In this document: positions 35,679 to 45,523 of the stretch, piece after piece
Layout: each line of letters opens with the position of its first letter
How positions within the stretch are numbered: the stretch's first letter is position 1
Origin: Rhizobium sp. 11515TR
GTDB taxonomy: Bacteria > Pseudomonadota > Alphaproteobacteria > Rhizobiales > Rhizobiaceae
DNA length: 64,000 nucleotides
Direction: 5' to 3'
Assembly: GCF_002277895.1 (NCBI RefSeq)
Contig: NZ_CP023000.1
Location: 310,001-374,000, forward strand
The notes under the pieces: model-generated
The model's input: only the letters and a program-made list of their open reading frames with translations
Databases searched by the model: none
What the model was told of the DNA's origin: nothing
Translations under genes and position numbers: made by a program

Positions 35679-37115
35679 TCAAGTGCGGCGAAGCCGGACA
35701 GGCTGCGTCAACGATTTCACCTCGAGAGCTTGGTCGATGAGGCTCGCGGACATACTTTGGTCCTCCTCCAGCAGGTCCCGCATCGTTCTTCCGGTAGACA
35801 GGATCTGCTTTGCGAGTTCCGCGGCCCTCTCGTAACCGATGAGGGAGGTCAGCGCGGTTGCGAGCGCCGTGCCCGCTTCGAGATTGCGCCGGCACATGTG
35901 CTCATTGGCGACAATGCCATCAACGCATTTGTCGGCTAGTGTGCGAAAAGCGCGTGTCATCAACGATATCGACTGAAGTAGATTGAAAACGATGACGGGC
36001 TCGAATGCATTCAACTGCAGCTGGCCGCCTTCTGCAGCCATTGTGACAACGAGATCAGAGCCGATGACCTGGAAAGCCACTTGGTTAACCATTTCGGGGA
36101 TGACGGGATTGACCTTGCCCGGCATGATCGAGGATCCCGGCTGCATAGGGGGAAGCGCAATCTCTCCGAAACCGCCGCGGGGGCCGCTCGATAGAAGCCG
36201 AAGATCATTGCAAATTTTGGATATCTTGACGGCGGTGCGCTTCAAGGTGCCGGAAAACAGAACAAAGGCGCCGGTGTCCCAGCAGGCTTCGACGAAGTCG
36301 CTGGCCGACCGCACAGGCACGCCGGCTACCTTTGCCAACTCACCGATCGCGGTGGCGGCGTAGCGGGGATCGGCGGTAATCCCTGTGCCGATCGCCGTAC
36401 CGCCGAGGTTTACCTCGTAAAACAGGTCGGTGGCCTCCGCCAGTCTCGACGAATCTTCCCGCAAGGTCACCGCAAAGGCCATGAACTCTTGGCCGAGCGT
36501 CATCGGAACGGCATCTTGAAGCTGGGTCCTGCCGAGCTTCACGATGTCGGCGAACTCCCTTGCCTTGCGTTCAAATGACGCTGAAAGGCATTCCAGCGCA
36601 TCAAGCAATTTCTGTGTCGACAGAATGAGGGCCAATCGGATCGCCGTCGGATAGACGTCGTTGGTCGATTGGGACAGATTGACATCGTTATTCGGATGGA
36701 TGATGTCAAATCGACCGCGCGACAAGCCAAGATGCTCAAGTGCGCGGTTTGCGATCACCTCGTTCATGTTCATGTTGGTCGATGTGCCGGCCCCGCCCTG
36801 GAAAACGTCAAGGACGAACTGATCGGCAAACATCCCCCCGGCGACCTCGTCGCAGGCGCGGAGGATCGCGTCCTTCTTATCTTCAGATAAATCTCCAAGA
36901 ATGAAGTTGGCGCTTGCGGCCGCCTTTTTCACATAGGCAAGAGAGCGGATCAAGTCAGGGTAGTGGCCGATCGGAATGCCGGAAATCTGAAAATTTGCGA
37001 TCGCACGCGCGGTTTGAGCCCCGTAATAGGCCGAAGCCGGAACCGGGACAGACCCGAGCGGATCCGCCTCGAGGCGCGTACTCGATTGTTCAGGAACCAA
37101 TGCCGGGTCTTCCAT
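35679..37115 (-). CDS. aspA: Aspartate ammonia-lyase
   Basis: A 478-residue member of the fumarase/aspartase superfamily, started at ATG 37115; a frame extension to 37298 lacks homology. It has GTSTNMNMNEVIANRA, HPNNDVNLSQSTND, LGRTQLQDAVPMTLG and the signature GSSIMPGKVNPVIPEM, whose loop contains the catalytic serine. The length and the EVIANRA block favour aspartase over fumarase. It would deaminate aspartate to fumarate in the cytoplasm. Start-side neighbour is the unknown gene at 37457, transcribed divergently. Confidence 0.88.
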   Translation of the reverse strand: MEDPALVPEQSSTRLEADPLGSVPVPASAYYGAQTARAIANFQISGIPIGHYPDLIRSLAYVKKAAASANFILGDLSEDKKDAILRACDEVAGGMFADQFVLDVFQGGAGTSTNMNMNEVIANRALEHLGLSRGRFDIIHPNNDVNLSQSTNDVYPTAIRLALILSTQKLLDALECLSASFERKAREFADIVKLGRTQLQDAVPMTLGQEFMAFAVTLREDSSRLAEATDLFYEVNLGGTAIGTGITADPRYAATAIGELAKVAGVPVRSASDFVEACWDTGAFVLFSGTLKRTAVKISKICNDLRLLSSGPRGGFGEIALPPMQPGSSIMPGKVNPVIPEMVNQVAFQVIGSDLVVTMAAEGGQLQLNAFEPVIVFNLLQSISLMTRAFRTLADKCVDGIVANEHMCRRNLEAGTALATALTSLIGYERAAELAKQILSTGRTMRDLLEEDQSMSASLIDQALEVKSLTQPVRLRRT

Positions 37116-37456
37116 CTGCAACACCTCAATGGCTGTGGAGGAAGAATAGTTCGCAAAGCCGCTCGATCGAATTTCGCTGCGGTGATAATCTATGAGCAGG
37201 ATGACGCAATCGACGCGACGGATTGCTGATCTCCATCCTGGCGGCGCCCGAAGGTTAGGATCGCAATAGGCAACTCCGGCCCACTGAGGGCCGTACACCT
37301 GTTATACGTGTATCGCCGGTAAAGACAGCTGATGCCCTTCGCATATTGACGTGATAGTAGAGCCACTTCGCGCTAGTAATCGATCCATCGCGAAATTTAT
37401 TCCGCTGTTCCGAAGTGGCTTGATGCGAACATCTCCATCATTCGGGATCCACGATC
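37116..37456. other. Intergenic region between divergent genes
   Basis: About 340 bp between the aspA start and the unknown gene at 37457. No gene or clear palindrome was seen. It should contain both promoters. Confidence 0.4.
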
Positions 37457-38146
37457 GTGCAGAACCAGACCAGAGACCTCGCATTCGCAGACGATTTCAT
37501 TTCGGCGAAGGTTGTAGAAAACGTCGTCGATTTCGACGTCGAGGATGCGGTTGTCGTCAACATCAGCCCCTCACCGATGATCACCGGCACCGATCATCCT
37601 GCAATCGTGCCGGCATGGAAATCAACATGGTTGAAGGGTGGCATGATCAAGTCGGCGGAGAGAGCGGCATTGATTAAGGTCCGCAGGGCAACCAACCTTG
37701 GAGGCGCTCAGTTTCGCGGATGGGACTGGCTCGGCAACAGGATCCGCAGCTTTCCGCGCGACACGCCATTGTTTATTTCGGCGCAGGACGAGATCGGGAC
37801 CGTGTCGGTCGATCCCAAGGTTTTCACCAACGAGCGCGGGGCCCCGGTGGCGGAACAACTCTTCACGCTCAAGCTCAATCTCTGGTGGTCGCCCGGTGAT
37901 ACCGACTGCTTCATTCATAATGAGCACCCGTTCCTCGAGGTCCATACGCAGATTCACGGGCTCGGCCGCATGCAAAAATTCCGAGAGCGCGATCAGGCGA
38001 CGCTTTATGAGGATGTTGTCATGCCGATCGGCTATTCGCACGACCCGTTCTGCCGGGTGACCGGCGAAAACCAATGGACTTACCCGTGGCACCGCTACTA
38101 TGCGGACACGGATTCCGTATGGCTTGCCGTCGAGCTTCATCCCTGA
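37457..38146 (+). CDS. Unknown protein, cupin-like C-terminal half
   Basis: A 229-residue protein that I do not recognise. It has no signal peptide or membrane segment. The C-terminal half contains CFIHNEHPFLEVHTQIHGLG and EDVVMPIGYSHDPFCR, in which spaced histidines and glutamates between beta-strand-like stretches look like a cupin metal site. The start is GTG or the first codon of MQNQTRDLA at 37457. It is convergent with the XRE regulator across a perfect hairpin. Homologues may exist only in rhizobia. Confidence 0.7.
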   Translation: MQNQTRDLAFADDFISAKVVENVVDFDVEDAVVVNISPSPMITGTDHPAIVPAWKSTWLKGGMIKSAERAALIKVRRATNLGGAQFRGWDWLGNRIRSFPRDTPLFISAQDEIGTVSVDPKVFTNERGAPVAEQLFTLKLNLWWSPGDTDCFIHNEHPFLEVHTQIHGLGRMQKFRERDQATLYEDVVMPIGYSHDPFCRVTGENQWTYPWHRYYADTDSVWLAVELHP

Positions 38147-38164
38147 TCGAGGCGATCAGGGATG
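38138..38164. terminator. Bidirectional hairpin containing a stop codon
   Basis: A perfect 12-bp stem with a 3-nt loop (CATCCCTGATCG, AGG, CGATCAGGGATG) sits between two convergent genes. The TGA stop of the plus-strand gene lies within the first arm. No T-tract follows. Confidence 0.65.
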
Positions 38165-38181
38165 GGTCCGATTTCGAGCGA

Positions 38182-39006
38182 TCAGGACATCTGGATCATG
38201 TCTGAGCCATCGCCAAGATATTGAAGCGCCTCGCGGGGGATCGCCGGATCATTCTTGTCCATGACCGTGATCCCTTTCAGCTGCTCCCTCGTCAACAGGC
38301 CGGGCCCCTTGTAGTGCAGCGCGACCTTGGTGGAATAAGGCTGGCGGAACACCGTCGCCGCGATTCCGCTCGAAATCCCGAACATGAACTTCTTGGAATT
38401 GCGCTTGACCTGAGCATAGACGCCGAAGGTAAGCTCGTTCGACTGAATGCCCTCGAAGTCGGCTGTGAATATGCGATCGGCAATTGGAAAGCAGAAGCCA
38501 TAATATTTGAAGACGTATTCCATCTTCTTCGGATCGTCGAAACTTGGGAAACGCTCCACGTAATAGTGTTGCAGGAACTGGTTTGCCCGGTAGATGCAGA
38601 ATGCGGACTTCAAGACAAAGCCCTTGTAGATGGAGGAGAACTGATATCGGTCGTAGACGCCGACGATATCGCTGTCGGGAACGGAATTCTCGACAAGCAT
38701 CGTAGAGACGAAACGCGCAAATTCCGGCAGCTGCCGGGCCGCCGACATGGCGTGAAAGAAGTTGCCGTCGACCAGGGTCCGGAATTCCTCGGGATCGGAA
38801 AAAAGGATCGGCACGCTCAAGCCGAAATAATTGGCGATGATACGCATATTGGCCGCCGCAGGCAGATGGGCGCCCGAGAGATATTTATTGAATTGTTGGC
38901 GATTAACCTTGATCTTACGGCATACCGCCGCCACCGAGCCCTGGCGATCGCACAAGGTCCTCAGGTTCGCGGAAAACGAGGCCGCATCGTCCATCCTGTG
39001 GTTCAT
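38182..39006 (-). CDS. XRE-type helix-turn-helix regulator
   Basis: A 274-residue regulator. Residues 10-70 form an XRE-like DNA-binding domain (LRTLCDRQGSVAAVCRKIKV, then NRQQFNKYLSGAHLP). The rest, with FVLKSAFCIYRANQFLQHYY, is not a known sensor domain to me. It is divergent from the Gfo/Idh/MocA gene at 39148, with 141 bp between them, so it probably regulates that gene and perhaps the unknown gene it converges with. Confidence 0.85.
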   Translation of the reverse strand: MNHRMDDAASFSANLRTLCDRQGSVAAVCRKIKVNRQQFNKYLSGAHLPAAANMRIIANYFGLSVPILFSDPEEFRTLVDGNFFHAMSAARQLPEFARFVSTMLVENSVPDSDIVGVYDRYQFSSIYKGFVLKSAFCIYRANQFLQHYYVERFPSFDDPKKMEYVFKYYGFCFPIADRIFTADFEGIQSNELTFGVYAQVKRNSKKFMFGISSGIAATVFRQPYSTKVALHYKGPGLLTREQLKGITVMDKNDPAIPREALQYLGDGSDMIQMS

Positions 39007-39147
39007 TACCCCTCCCTGAGGCTCGAAACCTGAAGCATCCTGACGCTAATTGTACGCCACTTTGAGAAAGCCTTCAACCCATTGCGAAATTGCTGGAGGC
39101 GAAATCCGATCTCATATTGGCTGATGAGAACATAGGGAATCCAGCAG

Positions 39148-40143
39148 TTGGCGGGAAGCGGCAGAGTTGGTTGGGCGATCATGGGCACGGAAACCATCGC
39201 GACCGAGCATATGGTTTCCGCGATACGCTCGGTCGGCCATGAACCGCTATGGGTAGTCAGCCGCAATTCTCAATACGCGGCCACGTTTGCCGGTGACCTC
39301 GACATCCCCAACGCGACCGATGACCTCGAACGGGTTTGGGCCGATCGTGAAGTGCGCTTCGTCTATGTCAGCGCCACCCGGGAGCGGCGCTCGTTTCACA
39401 TCGCTGCGGCCGCAGAAGCGGGCAAGCATATTCTCTGCGATGGCCCGATCAGTAATGAATGCGAAGAGGCAGCCCGGCTCGTGGCGCTCTGTCATGACCG
39501 CAAGGTCACGCTCGCCGTTCACCACATCGCGCGCGCTTCCAGCGTTCATCAGACGATGAAGCGCCTGATCCGCGACGGCCATATTGGCCAAATTCATTCA
39601 ATCGTCGTGGCACGCGGCGGCGCTTTTCATCCCTCCCCAAACCGCCGCGATCAGTTCGCCAATCTCGAAGGCGACATCTTCTTCGATGCGGCCATCGAGG
39701 ACGTCGATCTTGCGCGGTTCTTGACCGACGCCGAACCCCATCGGGTCACGGGGCTTTCGAAGCCGCGGCAGGCCGAGCCGCAACACCTTGCCTTCGTTCT
39801 TTCCATGGATGATGGTTGCATCTTCCAGGCTCACGAAAGCTTCCTCACCGCCGAAATTGAAGACACGGTCATGATCGCGGGATCGAAGGGATCGCTGACT
39901 GCGAGCGGGACGCTTTATGGTCGTGGATCCGGCACGTTGACTCGCAGGATTGGCGGCAAGAACGAGCTTATACCGATCCGCGACAAGGACGTGCACGTCG
40001 CTGCCATTCAGGATTTTGTCACGGGGCTTCACGGGAGGCCGACCTGGCTTTCGACCGGTGCGGACAGCGTTGCGAACCTAGCCGCCATCCAGTCGGTCAT
40101 GGCGTCGATCCGGGCCGGCCGGGTTATCGACGTCAAACAATGA
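39148..40143 (+). CDS. Gfo/Idh/MocA family oxidoreductase
   Basis: A 331-residue NAD(P)-dependent dehydrogenase of the glucose-fructose oxidoreductase family. The N-terminal Rossmann motif reads VGWAIMGTETIA, replacing the usual GxGxxG with GTET. EAGKHILCDGPISN carries the family's E-K-P block in altered form (GPISN for KPL), and the C-terminal domain has the DVDLARFL segment. The start is TTG 39148; ATG 39181 would remove the first strand. The altered EKP motif means that catalysis may differ from the classical family. It probably forms an operon with the isomerase 70 bp downstream. Confidence 0.85.
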   Translation: MAGSGRVGWAIMGTETIATEHMVSAIRSVGHEPLWVVSRNSQYAATFAGDLDIPNATDDLERVWADREVRFVYVSATRERRSFHIAAAAEAGKHILCDGPISNECEEAARLVALCHDRKVTLAVHHIARASSVHQTMKRLIRDGHIGQIHSIVVARGGAFHPSPNRRDQFANLEGDIFFDAAIEDVDLARFLTDAEPHRVTGLSKPRQAEPQHLAFVLSMDDGCIFQAHESFLTAEIEDTVMIAGSKGSLTASGTLYGRGSGTLTRRIGGKNELIPIRDKDVHVAAIQDFVTGLHGRPTWLSTGADSVANLAAIQSVMASIRAGRVIDVKQ

Positions 40144-40213
40144 AGCACGGCATAGCGCGGTTCCCCTCTGTGAGGGCCACGTATATCCGGACGAATATCG
40201 AGGAGAAGCAACG

Positions 40214-41089
40214 ATGAGCAAGCGGGGTCAGATCATTCTCCATTCTCTGGTCGCTCGGCATTCGACCATGGCGATCGATGTCGAAATTGCCCGGCAAGTG
40301 GGCTTCGACGGCTTGGAAGCGTCTGGCGACAAAATCGCGGCCTGCCTTGAAGCCGGCTTATCGAGGAGCGAACTCAAGTCTCTTGTTGGCGATACGTTCA
40401 TCCCCGGCATCGGCTTTCTGATCGACATCGAACGCCAGAAGGACGACAAGGCCAAGCTGCTTTCGCAAGCAAACCGTCTGTTCGAACTAGCGGGCGCCGT
40501 TGGTGCGCATGGCGTCGAGGTTATTACCGGGCCATTGAGTCTGGAGGTAGCCCGGGCGAAAGGGGCGACGCCCAGCCTCTACAGGGGCCTGATCGACCTG
40601 CCCGAAGACGAACAGATCGCGCTTACGGCATCCAATCTGCGGGAGCTGTCAGACATCGCTGCAGACCACAATCTCATCCTATATCTCGAGGCACTGTCCT
40701 GGACGCCGCTCAATACGATCGACAAGCAGCTCAAGGTCATTGAGAAAACCCGTCGCGATAACCTGCGGCTCCTGGTGGACTTCTGGCATTGCTACACATC
40801 CGGCGACACGCCCGAGCGGGTCGCCAAGCTCGACAAGGAGCTTCTCTATGGCATTCATGTCTGCGACTCGTTGCAATTTGATGGCGGTATTCCGGACGAA
40901 CCTATGCTGCGCGACGTGCCGACCGGTGAAGGTGTCCTCGATCTTCAGGAGTGGACGGATGCCGTTAGAGCGACCGGCTACGAGGGTTGGTGGAGTTGCG
41001 AACTCTTCTGCCGCCGCAATCACCAGGAAAATAGTTTCGAGGTCGCTCGCAAACTCAAGGACCTGATGAGCAGCTTGCTCGGCCGCTAG
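40214..41089 (+). CDS. Sugar phosphate isomerase/epimerase family protein (TIM barrel)
   Basis: A 291-residue xylose-isomerase-like TIM-barrel protein. Likely metal ligands are the glutamate in LYLEALSW, the aspartate and histidine in LVDFWHCY, the histidine in GIHVCD and the glutamate in WSCELF. The ATG 40214 follows GAGGAGAAGC, a strong ribosome-binding site. It follows the Gfo/Idh/MocA gene, a pairing typical of inositol or keto-sugar catabolism. It is distinct from the two paralogous isomerases at 7-10 kb. Confidence 0.88.
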   Translation: MSKRGQIILHSLVARHSTMAIDVEIARQVGFDGLEASGDKIAACLEAGLSRSELKSLVGDTFIPGIGFLIDIERQKDDKAKLLSQANRLFELAGAVGAHGVEVITGPLSLEVARAKGATPSLYRGLIDLPEDEQIALTASNLRELSDIAADHNLILYLEALSWTPLNTIDKQLKVIEKTRRDNLRLLVDFWHCYTSGDTPERVAKLDKELLYGIHVCDSLQFDGGIPDEPMLRDVPTGEGVLDLQEWTDAVRATGYEGWWSCELFCRRNHQENSFEVARKLKDLMSSLLGR

Positions 41090-41264
41090 ATTTTGCCCCT
41101 GGGCGGACTGCTTGATTCCTAAGTTGTCCGCTGAGCATCAGCAAGGACTGAACGCCGAGCGCCCGTCAGCTAACCGCAGGGTTCGATGGAATGCGCTCTT
41201 CCCCGCGAAAACCGGCGATGTCCGTGTCACATCGCCAGCCCGATCAAGATATCTCTGGCGCTCT

Positions 41265-42914
41265 TCAATGCGTCACGCGCAGAAAATCGGCTGCCCGTTC
41301 GCCGATCATGATGCAGACGGCATTCGGGTTGCCCGAAATCAGTGTTGGCATCACCGATGCGTCGGCGACGCGAAGCCCCTCGACTCCCCTTACACGCAGC
41401 TGCGGATCGACCACCGCCATTTCGTCGACGCCCATCCGACAGGTGCCGGACGGATGCAGCGCTGCATGGGCGTTCCTCCGGCAGAACGTACGCACCTCGT
41501 CGCGTGATGTGACGCTGAGATCCGGCACATAGCGCGACTGCAGGTATTTCGAAAGCGCCGGCTTGGACATGATATCCATCGCGACCAACGTGCCTTCGGT
41601 GATCGCCTCCAGATCATAGGGATCGGAGAAGTAATTCGGAGCAATCCGGGGATTGACCGCAAAATCGGCGCTCTGCAGGCTGATCTCGCCCCGTGACCTC
41701 GGCCGGATCTGGCCAAGGTTGATAGTGCAGCCATTGCCGCCGGGGACCGCATCGACGCCCTCCTCGATGCCGGCGCCGACGACCATGAAAAACTGGATGT
41801 CGGGGACCTGTTCGTCCCGATTGCCCCACCAGAAAGCGCCGCCCTCGATGAGGTTCGACGATGCAGGCCCGCACTTGAAGAGAGCGTAGTTCAGACCGGC
41901 GGCCGCCTTCCAGTGCATCTTCTTATATTTGTCGTAGCTGTGTGGACCGTTCAGCTGATAGATCAGCGATATTTCGACATGGTCCTGCAGGTTCTTGCCG
42001 ACACCCGGGAGATCTGCTTGTATCTTGATCCCGTGCCGATTCAGCTCGTAGGCCGGTCCGATACCTGACAGCATCAGGAGTTTCGGCGTACCTATGGCGC
42101 CTGCCGAGACGATTACTTCCCGTTCCGCACGCAGCACGTGCTTCTCGCCGTTGCGGATATATTCGACACCCACCGCCCTGCCGTTTTCGATGATCAGCCG
42201 CGTAACGGTGGTGCGTGTGACGACCTGGAGGTTCGGCCGTCGCTTCGCGGGCTCGATATATGCGACGGCAGCACTGCTGCGTCTGCCGTCCTTCGCCGTG
42301 ATCTGATAGAGTCCGCACCCCGCCTGGCTGCCGGAATTGAAATCGGGATTATAAGGCAGGCCAGCCTGTTGGCAGGCCTGCAGCCAGCTACGGGTCAAAG
42401 GATGGATGTGATCGATGTCGGAAACGCCGAGCGGACCTCCAACCCCGTGAGCGTCGTTGCAGAAACGGTTGTTGTCCTCGGAGCGCTTGAAATAGGGAAG
42501 CACATCCTCATAGGCCCATCCTGCGGCGCCCATCTGCACCCATTGCTGATAGTCGGAAGGGACGCCGCGAATGTAGATCATTGCGTTGACCGAACTGCCG
42601 CCGCCAAGCACGCGCGCCTGTACCATCGTCTGCTCTTCGTTGCGCGCAAGCTCCGGACCGGCTTCCCAGGCGAGACGCTTCAGCAGGCTCCCCTGGGCCG
42701 TTTTGTAATAGGCGCCCGGGATGTGGATATAGGGGTTGGAATCGGTCGGCCCCTCCTCGAGGAGCGCCACCCGGACACTATCATTCTCGGACAATCGCGA
42801 AGCGACCACGCAGCCGGTCGATCCGCCGCCGACGACGATGTAGTCATAGCGATGATGCTTGCCTGTACCCGGCTTGATGCCATATCGCGCAGAGCCAAAT
42901 GAAGGAAGCAACAT
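41265..42914 (-). CDS. GMC family oxidoreductase (choline dehydrogenase-like)
   Basis: A 549-residue FAD enzyme of the glucose-methanol-choline family. It has the dinucleotide-binding motif YDYIVVGGGSTGCVVASRL near residue 25, the GMC signature VLGGGSSVNAMIYIRG near 100 and the C-terminal catalytic region HAALHPSGTCRMG with NPNAVCIMIGERAAD. The start ATG 42914 has GGAGGTG upstream and shares one base with the preceding stop (TGATG). It ends the operon and should oxidise an alcohol group to an aldehyde, passing electrons to the respiratory chain or to oxygen. The substrate is unknown. Confidence 0.93.
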   Translation of the reverse strand: MLLPSFGSARYGIKPGTGKHHRYDYIVVGGGSTGCVVASRLSENDSVRVALLEEGPTDSNPYIHIPGAYYKTAQGSLLKRLAWEAGPELARNEEQTMVQARVLGGGSSVNAMIYIRGVPSDYQQWVQMGAAGWAYEDVLPYFKRSEDNNRFCNDAHGVGGPLGVSDIDHIHPLTRSWLQACQQAGLPYNPDFNSGSQAGCGLYQITAKDGRRSSAAVAYIEPAKRRPNLQVVTRTTVTRLIIENGRAVGVEYIRNGEKHVLRAEREVIVSAGAIGTPKLLMLSGIGPAYELNRHGIKIQADLPGVGKNLQDHVEISLIYQLNGPHSYDKYKKMHWKAAAGLNYALFKCGPASSNLIEGGAFWWGNRDEQVPDIQFFMVVGAGIEEGVDAVPGGNGCTINLGQIRPRSRGEISLQSADFAVNPRIAPNYFSDPYDLEAITEGTLVAMDIMSKPALSKYLQSRYVPDLSVTSRDEVRTFCRRNAHAALHPSGTCRMGVDEMAVVDPQLRVRGVEGLRVADASVMPTLISGNPNAVCIMIGERAADFLRVTH

Positions 42915-44410
42915 CACGCACCTCCGATCGAAGCGCCCGCCTTGATCGCCAGGGCAGCGATCGTCAATGCTGGGTTGACCGCCGCCGACGTTGGCAGAAC
43001 CGACGCGTCTGTTATGTAAAGATTTTCCACGTCATGCGCACGGCAGTTCAGATCGACGACCGACGTCTTCGGGTCACGCCCGAGCCGCGCGGTACCGCAT
43101 TGATGAGAGGTCGTCTTGCGACCGAACGTGTGCGTGAGGACAACGGGGAAACCGGCCTTCCGCATGACGCTTTTCGTCTTGTTTATGAGAGCCTGATGGG
43201 CGCGCATGTTGGAGCGAATCCAGTTGACGACGATGCGATCGTCGCGGACCATCACCCGGCTTTCCGGATTGGGAAGATCTTCGCTCGTGAGGAACCAGCC
43301 ATAGGCATGTCGCGCGATCAGGCGGACCAGCCACGAGGGTGCGGGTACAGGGAAGTTTGCCTTCAGAATGTTACCGGTGATGTGCCCCAGCAACTGGACG
43401 TTTCCAAGCGGTGCGCCGTAATCGTTGTCAGCGTTATAGAAATCGTTGAAGGCTATCGTCTTCTGGTAGACGGACGCATTGTGGCGATAGTCGAGCACCA
43501 GCATGGCGGACGTGTTGTGGTTCATGAAATTTCGGCCGAGTTGGTCTGAGCTGTTGGCCAGTCCCGTCGGGTGAGACTTGCTGGCCGACCTCAGAAGGAG
43601 AGCTGCGGTCTGCACAGCGCCGGTGGCGACCGCGAAGATACCGGCCGAGATCCGCTGCTCGATCCCGTCCTTGACGAAAACGGCAGCGGTGACGCGCTTG
43701 CCGGTCTCGTCCGTTTCCAGTCGCAACACGTGGGCGCCGGTCAGGAGTCTGACGTTCGGGTGACGCAGCGCCTCCGTCAGTGGACCGACCTCGGCGTCGA
43801 TCTTGCCGACGCCGGTGTTTGGGAAGGCATCCCAGCCGGTCTTTGCGCGATGAAGCCAGGCCTCGATGTCAATCGCCAGCGGCAAGCTCGCCGGATGGAC
43901 GCCTGCCCGCTTCAGCCGGCTGCGAACGGATGCGATCGACTCCTCGTCTGGAACAGCAGCGAAGGCATAGGGCTTGCTGTGAAACGGCTCGGTCGGATCC
44001 TGACCGAGCGCACCGCGCACCCGGAAGACCTTTTCCGCCCGCTCATACCACGGCTCCAGCTCTTCATATGTACATGGCCAGCCGGGAGAACTCCCGTCGA
44101 GATGCGGACGCGCGTCGAAATCTTCCTTCCGGTACCGGTACATCACCGCACCGAAGAATTTCGAATTGCCCCCAACGTAATAGTAGTTGTTCGCAAGAAA
44201 GCTCTCGCCGTCGGTTCCGAGCCACTCCTCGGTTGGCCGATAGAAACCGCGCTGGAAAATCGCGACGTCGTCACGGGCTTCAGCACTGTCTGTGAGGTGG
44301 CCGCCGCGCTCCAGGATGAGGACTTTGAGGCCCGTCTGGGCAAGGCTGTAGGCGAGCGAACTGCCTCCGATGCCGGAACCTACGATCACCACGTCCGCTG
44401 TCTGTTGCAT
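42914..44410 (-). CDS. GMC-like FAD-dependent oxidoreductase
   Basis: A 498-residue flavoprotein with ADVVIVGSGIGGSSLAYSLAQ at the N-terminus, the FAD-covering segment YYVGGNSKFFGAVMYR near residue 85 and a C-terminal GRKTTSHQCGTARLG followed by NPALTIAALAIK. It belongs to the GMC superfamily but is far from the choline-dehydrogenase type next to it. I start it at ATG 44410, where GAGGGA lies 4 nt upstream; a TTG at 44422 overlaps the ATPase stop. Two different flavoproteins in one operon suggest two alcohol oxidations or two alternative substrates. Confidence 0.9.
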   Translation of the reverse strand: MQQTADVVIVGSGIGGSSLAYSLAQTGLKVLILERGGHLTDSAEARDDVAIFQRGFYRPTEEWLGTDGESFLANNYYYVGGNSKFFGAVMYRYRKEDFDARPHLDGSSPGWPCTYEELEPWYERAEKVFRVRGALGQDPTEPFHSKPYAFAAVPDEESIASVRSRLKRAGVHPASLPLAIDIEAWLHRAKTGWDAFPNTGVGKIDAEVGPLTEALRHPNVRLLTGAHVLRLETDETGKRVTAAVFVKDGIEQRISAGIFAVATGAVQTAALLLRSASKSHPTGLANSSDQLGRNFMNHNTSAMLVLDYRHNASVYQKTIAFNDFYNADNDYGAPLGNVQLLGHITGNILKANFPVPAPSWLVRLIARHAYGWFLTSEDLPNPESRVMVRDDRIVVNWIRSNMRAHQALINKTKSVMRKAGFPVVLTHTFGRKTTSHQCGTARLGRDPKTSVVDLNCRAHDVENLYITDASVLPTSAAVNPALTIAALAIKAGASIGGA

Positions 44411-44418
44411 CGCGTCCC

Positions 44419-45519
44419 TCAATCGATTCTGGCTTCGGTCTGGGTGTCGAACAGGACGATCTTCGAGGCATCGACGGCGAGCGATGCTTCAGACCGTGAC
44501 CGAGTGACATTGGGCGGCAATCTTGCCGTTACCTCGACGTTGGCGAGCTGGAAGACAACGAGCGCATCGGGTCCGGTTGGCTCGACCACATCGACGTCCA
44601 CGGCGATGTTGTTGCCTGACCCTGCGGAAGCGGGTGTGAAGTTCTCCGGGCGGATCCCCACAAGCACGTTCTTGCCGGCATACCGTCTGGCTGACTCGGC
44701 AGACAGGCCGATACCGGTCACGCGCGCCGACGGCTTGTTCGCCACGTCGATGACTGCGGTCACGGATGAGCCGGCAACCTCGAGCCTGCCGGGGATGATG
44801 TTCATCGATGGTGATCCGACGAACTTTGCGACATAGACGTTTGCCGGCCGGTCATAGACCTTCTGAGGCTCGTCGAGATGCTGGACGACGCCGTCCTTCA
44901 TGACAGCGACACGGGTTGCGAGCGTCATGGCCTCGATCTGGTCATGCGTGACGTAGACGATCGTCGTACCCAGGCGCTGATGCAGGCGCTTTATTTCGGT
45001 GCGCATGTCGACGCGAAGCTTGGCATCGAGGTTCGACAGCGGTTCGTCGAACAGAAAGAGCTTCGGCTGGCGGACGATCGCACGTCCCATGGCGACGCGC
45101 TGGCGCTGGCCTCCCGACAGCTGCGACGGCTTACGGTCGAGAAGATGGCTGATCTGGAGAAGATCGGCCGCAGCCTTGACCGCCTTATTCCGCTCAGCCG
45201 GGAGTACCTTGCGGATCTTCATCCCGAACTCGATGTTTTCTCGCACTGTCATCGTCGGATAAAGCGCGTAGGACTGGAACACCATTGCGATGTCACGGTC
45301 TTTCGGCGAGAGATGGTTGACCAACTTTTCTCCGATGCGGATCTGACCGCCGGTGATCGTCTCGAGACCGGCTATCATATTGAGGAGGGTCGACTTGCCG
45401 CAGCCGGAAGGTCCGAGCAGTACAAGGAAATCGCCGGTACCGATTGAGATCGATACTTCCTTCAGAACTTCCAGATCGCCATAGGCCTTGCGGACGCGAT
45501 CAATTTCAAGAGCAGACAT
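44419..45519 (-). CDS. Sugar ABC transporter ATP-binding protein (UgpC/MalK type)
   Basis: A 366-residue ATPase. Walker A LGPSGCGKST near residue 37, signature LSGGQRQRVAMGRAI near 135, Walker B LFLFDEPLSNLD near 155 and VTHDQIEAM near 188 are all intact, followed by a C-terminal TOBE-type domain (VLVGIRPEN). This architecture is that of the CUT1 carbohydrate importers. It follows the permease gene by 4 bp. Confidence 0.94.
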   Translation of the reverse strand: MSALEIDRVRKAYGDLEVLKEVSISIGTGDFLVLLGPSGCGKSTLLNMIAGLETITGGQIRIGEKLVNHLSPKDRDIAMVFQSYALYPTMTVRENIEFGMKIRKVLPAERNKAVKAAADLLQISHLLDRKPSQLSGGQRQRVAMGRAIVRQPKLFLFDEPLSNLDAKLRVDMRTEIKRLHQRLGTTIVYVTHDQIEAMTLATRVAVMKDGVVQHLDEPQKVYDRPANVYVAKFVGSPSMNIIPGRLEVAGSSVTAVIDVANKPSARVTGIGLSAESARRYAGKNVLVGIRPENFTPASAGSGNNIAVDVDVVEPTGPDALVVFQLANVEVTARLPPNVTRSRSEASLAVDASKIVLFDTQTEARID

Positions 45520-45523
45520 GGGT

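Noticed and set aside
38221..39033. A 270-codon plus-strand open frame
   Set aside because: It is antisense to the XRE regulator, which has a recognisable helix-turn-helix.
42138..44836. Long plus-strand frames opposite the GMC and ATPase genes
   Set aside because: High GC content leaves antisense frames open; the minus-strand proteins carry full catalytic motifs.
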